Assembly (NCBI GenBank): GCA_023334545.1
Contig: JAADVB010000247.1
Coordinates: 1-25,554, forward strand
Direction of reading: 5' to 3'
Length of the DNA: 25,554 bases
Origin: Salisapilia sapeloensis
Lineage: Eukaryota > Oomycota > Peronosporomycetes > Peronosporales > Salisapiliaceae
The notes below the pieces were generated by a model. That model worked only from the letters and a program-made list of their open reading frames with translations, did not search any database and had not been told where the DNA came from. This document shows positions 1 to 9,665 of this stretch, in pieces; the stretch's first letter is position 1, and each line of letters starts with the position of its first letter. The position numbers and the translations under genes were made by a program.

Positions 1-194
1 AAAGACATTTATGACTCGCACTGTACTCCGTCCCAGTAAAACAGCGAAGAGCTCAATAGCGCAAGTAAATCGAATGACACTTCAACCTGAAGGGCTTTGA
101 GGATACGCTCGACACGATTCCCGTCAAGACATGAAAGAGAAGTGGACAATATGTGTGGATAGGAATGCAAAGGTGAATATCAATATATTAGTAG

Positions 195-228
195 AAGGAA
201 CCGCCAGAGACTGAGGTATTGGTTCCTT
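195..228. repeat. Inverted repeat with 18-nt loop
   Basis: AAGGAACC at 195-202 is the exact reverse complement of GGTTCCTT at 221-228. An isolated 8-bp stem has no clear role in eukaryotic DNA. It does not form a tRNA cloverleaf. Confidence 0.4.
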
Positions 229-822
229 TTAAACTTCATCTATGTTTGTTTTCATACTGCCTTGAATGCCTTGTATACTACCGGATTATCCGCTCAATGA
301 ATGCGACCACAGCATTATACCAGAAAGAAAGTGTGCCACTGGCATAATAAATATTTTTCTCTATCATCTGAAATTTGTTTGCAAGCGACAATTCCCACAA
401 CTTCACCTTTCAAGAGGTGTAGGATGTGATACAACTATGTGCCCAGATTTATTCATGTTTAGGTAGAAGTTCCTTGGGTAATTTTATGGAAACAGCATCA
501 GTACATAATGGTGCCATTGTGGATGGAATCGAAAACACAAGCGTTTATCCATTCTACATGATTACTTTTTAAACACTGGATATGATCTCACCTCTTTCGC
601 CTATTCTCTATTTCCCATGTGATACAAAGATAGACATTGCGTCGTCTCCAGCTCACCCCAATGTTTCTTGTGTATCTCACATATCTAGTCTATTCTTCAA
701 ATTCTCGTCCAATTTCCACGTCAGCTATTGCTTTCGCCATCGTATGCATCAAAATTGTATTCTTGGCATGATGTCACTGCAAGACAACGGCTAGCTGACA
801 AAGACTGCATAGGCTACACTTC

Positions 823-849
823 CTTTACCATACCTTCAAGAAGGTAAAG
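823..849. repeat. Nested inverted repeat downstream of the SCFD2-like gene
   Basis: TACCTT (831-836) and AAGGTA (841-846) can pair around a CAAG tetraloop. CTTTACC (823-829) and GGTAAAG (843-849) form a competing longer-range stem. The element lies 71-97 nt past the minus-strand stop at 920, where a 3' untranslated region or 3'-end processing signal would lie. Any function is inference. Confidence 0.35.
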
Positions 850-919
850 ATTAATATATTGTGGTCATTAGAAGCAGAAGTATCCACAGATAATAAAACG
901 TAAGAAGAAGTTGCTACAT

Positions 920-3900
920 TCAAGTACGATTGAAAAGATGTTCCAAAACTATCTCGTGACTGGTAATTGTTGTGCCGCCAAGAACGATCTGGACGGTCGA
1001 GTTGTCACCAACAGCATCGCGCACTTGTCGTATCTATTGACACCAATACAAGTAAGCAACCATTAAGTCATATCGAAAGCGTATCATAGCAAACCTCTTC
1101 AAAGGTAATGCCACCAACTACAAACAGGAACAAGATGTTCGTCTCTGCTATCTTGGCGCTGTTCGTACTACCAGCAAGACGATCGGCAGTGCCTGCCATG
1201 TCAAAGCCAAATCGACTAAAGCCACTCTTTAACAAATCAATCCCAGCTCTTGTGAGTTGTTCCGAAGCATCCACGACCTATGCCACAGTCATAGTATCAG
1301 CATAGATTTACAGCAGATCGTTATAGTAGTAACTTTTACATGCTCCAGGTCTGGTACATGTGGTCGCATTGGGTTGATGACAGACAAACATATGTGGGCG
1401 AGAAGTCCTGTGGGATTCTCACTATCACCTAGTGCTAATGCATCGCTCTCAGCCTTGGCACACAGTTGTGAGCATTCCTACAGCGTGCACATTAACAGCG
1501 TAAGTACCACGTAGTAAGAGCTTGTATCACAATACTTACTTTAAGCGTCTTTATCATTTGCATGACTATCGGGGTTACAATCGCTTCCACTTGTACTGCA
1601 TCGCGTTGGACTGACGTAGCTGCTGCCGCTTGAGGAGATGCCACTGGGCTCATAGGGTCTTCCCATCCCCACTCATCTCCTTCTTCATCTGAGAATGTTC
1701 GCCCAGATGGAACGTTCGACAATGTCCTAACTCCACATGCATCTATACTATCTACTGCTTCGTCCGGGAACAGCCCTCGTAGTAACTCTGGATCTTTCGC
1801 TCCAATCTACATTTTCTAGACGTTAATAAAAGCTTTAGAAACTTTAAATAAAGTGACACTGACCTCTGTAAAGAGTCGAACGAGTGCTTTGCCCACGATT
1901 TCCATCGTATAATCTTCGATTTCAGGTCCAGAAGACACTGCAAAGGCATGTACTAGCATCGAAAGTAGTTGTCGAATTTTATCCTTGCCTTCTTCTGCCT
2001 GTAATGGTACGTGACGTTGGAGATAATCCACTGCATCTGGAACGATCCATTCCTTTGCATCTTTTTGCATCAACTGGATATGTCGTAGGACTCTTGAACG
2101 ACCTTCATCCCACCCACTCTGCTGTCCTTCCATACGTTCCAAAGCTTCTAATACAATCAACGCCATCTCCATTATCGAGGAATAAGTATAGATCGCAGGC
2201 TCTCCTGCTTCTAAAATCGTCTGCACACGACGCAGCACGACGTCTCTACCTCGCGTGCTTGGTTTAGGCTGTCCAGGCTTTCGAGAAATTGGTTTCTTTT
2301 GAACTTTCTGTGCCTGCGTCAGCTCTCGCTCGGCGTATTGTAGCTTCCGATCAACGTCACGTAACGCCATCTTTGGTGGCTTGAACACAAGTGAGCGCAA
2401 GAGTTCGATGCCAGCAGCTTGGCGTGAAGGATGGAGAGTGGCGCCACCATCGTATTGGACGGATTGAAGGAACGAAGAGCTGGCATAGTGTTTGGATGCT
2501 TCAGGATGAACATTGTTGTCTAGACTGATCAAGGGCGTTGGACGACACCCGTGCATGGGGTAGATCTCTGTTCGAGATAGATCCGAACGGTTCTAAAAAG
2601 AATATGTGAGATGTCATGTTGTAAAGGGTGTATCAAATGTGAGTATACAGTTGTGGAAGAGATATTGCTAGTAGAAGGCGTCTGCGGTAATAAACTGAGG
2701 ATCTTGTCGACCAAAGAGGAGCCGAATGAATTGGGAGATGCCAGATCAGCCGTTCTAGAACGTCGTTAATGCTGCGGTTAGTTTGCTGTAAAAGTAGAGA
2801 AGATGTCTATGATGACGCTACCTATCGACAAGAATGACAGACGCTTTTGTTTCATCTGGAGTGGTGTATACAGCAGACTCTTCTCGACTTTCGTTTAAGA
2901 TGCGCAGCTATTTACATAGTAAAGTGAATGTGAATGACTAGACTTGTTGCAAGGTCTGTATAACATCATCGTACGAGTGTGTGTCCGATCTTGAGTGACG
3001 TTCCGCCCATAGTGAAGATGTTTTCACGGACGTCTAGTCTCATTTGAGTGACTGTGTCGGCTAGTACATGAGCTAGTAGTCTTAATGAGCGTCGGAATGT
3101 CGATGGAATGTCGTCTGGAGGGACTTCATTCACATGAGAATACCGCACTGCTGGAGGAAGGTGGCTTAAATCTTCTTCTCTGCCGTGATGTACACCTGCA
3201 GAAGACTTTGATGGCTCTGTAAGATGACTGAGCATCAACGGATACACTGAAGAGCATGAAGGGTGACTGAGAATAACTATCGAAGGTGTTGAATCGCCTG
3301 CACTTTGGAGAGGGGAAGTGGAAGGAGACAACAACGTAGAGTAATGGAGCGGAAGATGAGATATATGGATCTGCATCTTGGACGTATTGGCATTTGTAGC
3401 GTCTTGATGGAGCATTTGATCCAGATTGCCATCCTCTTCCCATCCCCATTCATCCTCCGCAGTAGACGCAGCAGTCACTTGGGGTACGAGGTCTTGTAGC
3501 ATGGAAGCGAAGTGGTCGAAGCACATTTGAACCACTGGTCCTCGGAATGGATAGCATTCATGTGCATGCTCTGATAGACAACTTAGAATGGATATACGTC
3601 GAGCTATACGAAGCTGGACGAGAGTTCTTAAGTGTGTTTCGTAGTCCCATAAAAAACCCGAGACAAGCAGCACAAGATGCTCTATTTCTGATGCCGTGCT
3701 ATACTCATCATCTGAATCCTCCAGTCCAATATCAACAGTATCATCCAAAAGCTCTAGCAGGTCATCTTTGCGATCGAGACATGCCCAGACTTGATTAGCA
3801 TCCACGATTTTGGACACGTTAAAGTCACGAAGTAGCAGCGGAAGTGAATTCGACCAACGTAGGCTTTCTAATGCACCAGGTTCAGCTACAAGGCATCCGT

Positions 3901-3961
3901 TCTGAAAGTACTCAGCGGCCTGTAGGACTCCTCCCAAGAGCTCCTCACTCGGATCGATCAT
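920..3961 (-). CDS. SCFD2: Sec1 family domain-containing protein 2 (SCFD2/MIP3-like), 8 exons
   Basis: Sec1/Munc18-like protein of the SCFD2 group; the plant member MIP3 works with the ER-localised MAG2 (RINT1/Tip20) tethering complex in Golgi-to-ER transport. Exons, 5' to 3': 3961-2975, 2907-2822, 2754-2649, 2592-1864, 1806-1540, 1477-1340, 1277-1095 and 1033-920. All junctions stay in frame and give 869 aa. Family marks are the SVILVDRTADLASP segment near residue 352 (human form is close to FVDRTLDLTGAV), followed by SLVDKILSLLPQ, and the C-terminal FLFVVGGITFEEV block. The human protein is near 684 aa; the extra length here is mainly in the first exon. Two acidic tryptophan motifs containing DEWGWE occur, near residues 170-176 and 680-686. 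The gene is divergent from the lysyl-tRNA synthetase gene, with 285 bp between start codons. The last junction uses a non-consensus GTTTGC donor. Family assignment is strong; exact role is inferred. Confidence 0.88.
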
Positions 3962-4246
3962 TTCGTGTCAAATTCGTTGTCAGCTAGTTAATTCCAAATG
4001 ATTAGGAACGAATTGTCAAGATGGACGAATCAGAGCACTTCAAGGACGTAAAACCGCTGTTTTGATCGTCTGGCCTACAACAAAATCTGACAAGCAAACG
4101 CAGACGGAGGTGCGAGTAGCTTTCGAAACACTTAGTGCAGGTTTTTAGCATCTTCATACGCTTTCTTTTGCATGCAATAACGCTATAGTCTTTGCTTACT
4201 AGGTGGGTTGACTATTTTCAGTATAAAACAATAAAATACGATCAGT
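3962..4246. promoter_or_regulatory. Bidirectional promoter region, SCFD2-like / lysyl-tRNA synthetase
   Basis: This 285-bp gap separates the start codons of two divergent genes, so both promoters and 5' untranslated regions must lie in it. No coding frame was seen. The 40 bases before the plus-strand ATG are A/T-rich and include a TATAAAA at 4222, only 25 nt before the start codon. That is probably too close to be a TATA box for that start. No other element could be supported. Confidence 0.5.
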
Positions 4247-6107
<1,861 letters not shown>

Positions 6108-6503
6108 ACTATCATGACCAATTGGCAATACGTTTTATATACTATATTCTCATTCTCGACTACACTAGTAAACAGATAGAGTAAAAAGATATGTAGAAGC
6201 ATTTTTCATGGTCCAAGCTTTGTAGCGACAGCAGGAACTCCACACATTAGCTTCAAGTTCATATTTGCCGACAACTACTACAATCTTGTGCTCAATTCCG
6301 AGCGCCTGTTTGCACAGACTAGCGGAAGAGCGACAAGAAGCTGTAGTAGAACAAACTCTCCGCCGCACAAGCGACATCGAGCGTGTATTCGGCACTGCTC
6401 AAATATCGAAATGGCTGGCCAGGAGCTTACACTTGAAAAATGTATTTAATAGATGTAAAATAATGATACAAATGTTGCCTATAAATCAGAATGCTTGTCA
6501 ATC
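6108..6503. other. Gap between the lysyl-tRNA synthetase and CCA-enzyme genes
   Basis: This 396-bp gap must hold the 3' end of the synthetase transcript and the promoter of the CCA enzyme. A minus-strand frame with an ATG at 6377 and stop at 6165-6167 would fit neatly inside it and is listed separately. The plus-strand frame over the same bases is also open but has no ATG. Confidence 0.4.
6165..6377 (-). CDS. Possible small protein (70 aa), unrecognised
   Basis: An ATG-initiated frame of 70 codons. It starts MSLVRRRVCSTTASC, which is rich in Arg and Ser/Thr and free of acidic residues, and could be a mitochondrial targeting sequence. The rest, including GIEHKIVVVVGKYELEANVW, matches no family I know. 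Against it: the opposite strand is also open here, and random frames of this length are common in the window. It would sit tail-to-tail with the synthetase gene (57 bp between stop codons) and head-to-head with the CCA enzyme (126 bp). Confidence 0.22.
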   Translation of the reverse strand: MSLVRRRVCSTTASCRSSASLCKQALGIEHKIVVVVGKYELEANVWSSCCRYKAWTMKNASTYLFTLSVY

Positions 6504-8214
6504 ATGAAGCGTGCGATCGAGTCTGAGCACGAGAGACCGATAGCCAAGTCTCCTCGGAATATGAACGAAACGATTAGCTTGACAGAGACGGAGGAAAAGC
6601 TATTTACATTGCTGGAGCAAGTAGCTCAAGAATGTGGAAAACAAGTGACTTTGCGAGTAGCTGGAGGATGGGTACGGGATAAGCTGCTTGGTCGGCATAG
6701 CGACGATGTGGACATTGTGCTCGATACCATGAGTGGCAAGGCCTTTGCAGATGCTGTAAATCAGTTTGAGCAGCGTCATGGGTATGACCAGCATGCAGTG
6801 GGTGTGATTAAAGCGAATCCGGATCAATCCAAGCACCTGGAGACCGCGACGATGAAACTTGGGAACGGACTTGGATGGGTCGATTTCGTCAATCTCCGTA
6901 GTGAAACCTACTCTGATGAGCATCGTATCCCAGAAATTGTAGATGTATTCATTTAAACGTACGCGAGATAGTCGACTGAGGATACTTGTAGACATTTGGG
7001 ACACCACTGCAGGATGCCGAGCGAAGAGATTTTACCATGAATAGTTTATTTTACAACATCGCAGAGAAGAAGATTGAGGATTTCACTGGCAAGGTACTGT
7101 CTAGCTTTCTAAGATGCTAGGATTACGTTTATTGATGTGTCGTAGGGACGAGATGACCTGGCACATGGACTGATGAGGACGCCACTCGAGCCTCGCACGA
7201 CGTTCTTAGACGATCCGTTGCGTGTGCTTCGAGCAGTTCGTTTTGCTGCTAGATTTGACTTTACCTTGGTGGACGAGCTACAAGAAGCTGCCAAGCTAGA
7301 CGAAGTAAAGGACGCACTAGGTAGGAAAGTCAGTCGAGAGCGTGTGGGGAAAGAAGTGTTAGGAATGGTCACAGGCACATCGGCGCATCCGGTCGAAGCA
7401 ATGAAGCTTTTGACAGACCTGCAGCTATGCTCTACCATCTTCTTGCCTCCTCAAGAGCTATCTGTTTTCCATGAGTCGGCACCAAAGGTGGCAGTGAATC
7501 TACAGGAAGAGATGTGGACAAAAGGACAGTTGGCATCTAGGAAGATGCATGCGTTAATCATAGAGAGGGATGGTGGAGACGTAGATGTGAATGCTCTGGA
7601 GGAGGATGCGTTGCAGGAATGGAAGTTGAGGATGCTAAGTGCCTATCTCCTTCCTCTGCGAGGCTACTACATCACAGAAAAGAAAAAGAATGTTCACTTG
7701 CCGTACGTTGCCATCCGAGACGCACTCAAATTGAAGACAAAGGACGCTGAGCAAGTAGGAAACGTCATTTTGGGTCATGTCCTGGATTTGGCGTCTCTCA
7801 TTAAGGATACTGCGTCCTACAGTCGAGTCAAAGTGGGTCTTATGATTCGATCGATCGGTTCTTTATGGCCACTAGTACGAGACGTTGCCATGACGGACGA
7901 ACTCGTGCAGTGTTCCAATCCGGAGGATCATGCTGCTATCTCCAGTCGGTATGAAGCATTCACACGCTTCGCCTCTGAGTCCAAACTAGACGATGTGTGG
8001 AACCTCCGCCCACTACTAAACGTACATCTATCTTTTTTGTCTATCTGTCATCTTCTTCTAATGCTTTTCGTAGGGAAAAGAGGTAACGAGTGAACTCAAG
8101 GTAGAGCGTGGTCCTCCTATCAAAGCCATGTTGGATCGTATCATCGAGTGGCAGTTGGCTCATCCGGACGGAACAAAAGACGAGTGCATTGCATACTTTC
8201 AAAGTCAAACATGA
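6504..8214 (+). CDS. tRNA CCA-adding enzyme (tRNA nucleotidyltransferase, TRNT1/Cca1-like); 4 exons
   Basis: Adds or repairs the 3'-terminal CCA of tRNAs without a template. Exons are 6504-6938, 6992-7093, 7146-8021 and 8074-8214, in frame, 517 aa. Class II nucleotidyltransferase features appear in order: RVAGGWVRDKLLG (residues 51-63), the metal-binding DxD at D68/D70 in SDDVDIVLD, the FGTPLQDAERRDFTMNSLFY block near 147-166, and LDDPLRVLRAVRFAARF near 200-216 (neck region). The C terminus has the expected ELKVERGPPIK...DRIIEWQLAHPDGTKDEC pattern. The ATG at 6504 was chosen because the frame has no earlier ATG. Eukaryotes generally use one CCA enzyme for cytosol, nucleus and mitochondrion; no clear mitochondrial presequence is seen from this start. 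It follows the lysyl-tRNA synthetase gene in the same direction and converges on BMT2 with 17 bp between stop codons. Confidence 0.93.
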
Positions 8215-8231
8215 AGATGGATTCTTTATGC

Positions 8232-9284
8232 CTATAAAATGACACTAAATGCATTGCGTTTATGACCTTGTCGCACTTTCACTTGTGGAAACGTCCCGCT
8301 GGTATTGCTCTTTGGTGTGGCTTTTCGTAGACAAAAGAATGCGACTTTAGGCGAATTCTTGGTCTCGACGATTTGGAAACCGACAGCTTTTAAAATGTCG
8401 ACGAAACGTGCATATGTCATGAAAGTAGAGTTGGATAGACAGAGGAGGGGTAGCATGAGAAAGAGTAGTCCGTCAGACTCTAGGTGACTGTGGTATAGCT
8501 GAAGCATTTCGCCTCGTTTCGATGCGTCAGGCACACAATTGATAACCTACGTAAGTACTACGATGAATAATGCAATTGGATGGTGTGTTGAGATGGTGAC
8601 GTACCATGCTGGAGACGACGACTTGGTAGCTTTGATTCGGAACGAGATTGAAGAAATCGATTTGTTCAATGCGTTCATTACGGGAGATGAGGTCGATTGC
8701 TCGTACGTTCATCCATGGACAGACCACAAGCTGCGTATTGATGGCTCCAACCTAACCTGCATTTCAGTATAGTTCATAGAGTAGACAAGGAGTAGGTAGA
8801 CCTCAAGGACGCGAAGTGGCGGTTGCTTTGATTTAGGTCGAAGGTCTAGCTTTGTAAGTAGCTGGAACACCCACTTGGATGTCTTATGGAGACTTGTGGA
8901 CAGAATACTATGGTTTTGAATGACATTTAGTACGCATGAAAGGATTGATTGAACTAAGAATGTGAAGTACCTAGCATCTTGATATGCCACTCGGCCGCCC
9001 ATATCATCTAATTGTTCCTGAATTTCATTTTCCTTTGCTTTCTTCTCTTCTGTACTAAGGTCCTTGTCTTGCTTTATGCTGTCCAATTCGTGTGTCAAGC
9101 GATGGAATGACGTAGTTAGTTGACGCGCACGTCTTCGCGATTTCTATTAAGAGCATAGTTAGACATGACATACCATATACTAGCACCATATGCATCATAC
9201 TATCTTCGGAGGGGCGATTGAAACTGGTTTGCGCTGCTTACGTTTACTCTTTTTCTTATCTTGCTTCTTTAATACTTCCGTCAT
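8232..9284 (-). CDS. BMT2: 25S rRNA adenine-N1 methyltransferase, Bmt2-like; 5 exons
   Basis: Predicted S-adenosylmethionine-dependent nucleolar methyltransferase. The yeast family member makes m1A2142 in 25S rRNA. Exons, 5' to 3', are 9284-9201, 9143-8971, 8907-8802, 8751-8605 and 8546-8232; all phases agree and give 274 aa. The N terminus is very basic (KKQDKKKSKRKQRK), fitting nucleolar targeting. Family marks follow: GGRVAYQDAS, the SAM-binding LEVGAINTQL near residues 119-128, DLISRNERIEQIDFF, and VPDASKRGEMLQLYHSHL followed by FLMLPLLCLSNS. The C terminus ends with a basic tail. The gene converges on the CCA-enzyme gene so closely that their 3' untranslated regions must overlap or be extremely short. 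No ATG lies upstream in frame within reach, so the start is likely correct. Confidence 0.88.
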
Positions 9285-9507
9285 GGTGTCCAATCGACTC
9301 TGTTCCTTGTTACGACGTCCTCAAGTGTTCTCGTGGATAAAATCAAAGCCGAAAGTCTTATATGTCGCTACGCAACTGCCTTTCGAAACTCTAATCGAAT
9401 ACAGCGTACACAAGTGCGCAGTAGAAGACTATGAAGTAGCTAGTGTGGCCAATCTCGACTTTGTGTCAGCTTTTGTGTCCATCAACCATTTTATTGGTGG
9501 AAAATGA
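9283..9507 (+). CDS. Possible small protein (74 aa) head-to-head with BMT2, unrecognised
   Basis: An ATG-initiated frame with a basic, acid-free N terminus (MVSNRLCSLLRRPQVFSWIK) followed by an ordinary soluble composition (LPFETLIEYSVHKCAVEDYE). Its ATG overlaps the BMT2 start codon on the other strand: both lie in the same CATG. If real, the two transcripts must overlap at their 5' ends. I recognise no family. The frame is open for a further 31 codons upstream across the BMT2 first exon, which weakens the case for a true start. It may be chance. Confidence 0.25.
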   Translation: MVSNRLCSLLRRPQVFSWIKSKPKVLYVATQLPFETLIEYSVHKCAVEDYEVASVANLDFVSAFVSINHFIGGK

Positions 9508-9665
9508 ATTTCCTAGTTGGAGCTATAATTTAGCTATATCGGAGCTACTTTGCTTGAGTCGCCAGGTAGATCATGTACGCGAAGAAATCTAGGAAGTAGA
9601 AAGCCCAAAATGATATTATATGCAGCCGATAGTCATATTCGAAGTACAAGTAGATAGATTGCAGT
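9285..9665. other. Gap between BMT2 and the cyclase gene
   Basis: Both flanking genes read leftward, so this 381-bp gap should contain the BMT2 promoter and the 3' end of the cyclase transcript. Apart from the doubtful small plus-strand frame at 9283-9507, nothing specific is visible. Confidence 0.4.

Larger units (their letters stand above)
1..919. other. Left-end region without a convincing gene
   Basis: No reading frame here resembles a known family, and no exon chain with sensible splice sites could be built. A frame open from the left edge to a TGA at 98-100 (+) could be the last 32 codons of a neighbouring gene. The opposite strand is also open across much of it, so the signal is weak. 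Two small inverted repeats occur: 195-202 pairs with 221-228, and 831-836 pairs with 841-846. The second lies about 75 nt beyond the stop codon of the minus-strand gene that ends at 920, so it may sit in that gene's 3' untranslated region. Confidence 0.5.

Noticed and set aside
2-100. Plus-strand frame open from the left edge to a TGA at 98-100
   Set aside because: Only 32 codons, no family match, and the opposite strand is open over the same bases, so coding direction cannot be decided.
9-180. Minus-strand frame ending at position 9 with protein-like composition
   Set aside because: It has no ATG and no AG acceptor between its upstream stop and its body, so it cannot start as an exon without special pleading.
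266-794. Two plus-strand frames of 66-70 codons
   Set aside because: Low-complexity, Cys/Phe/Ser-rich translations with no family match; typical of chance frames in A/T-rich spacer.
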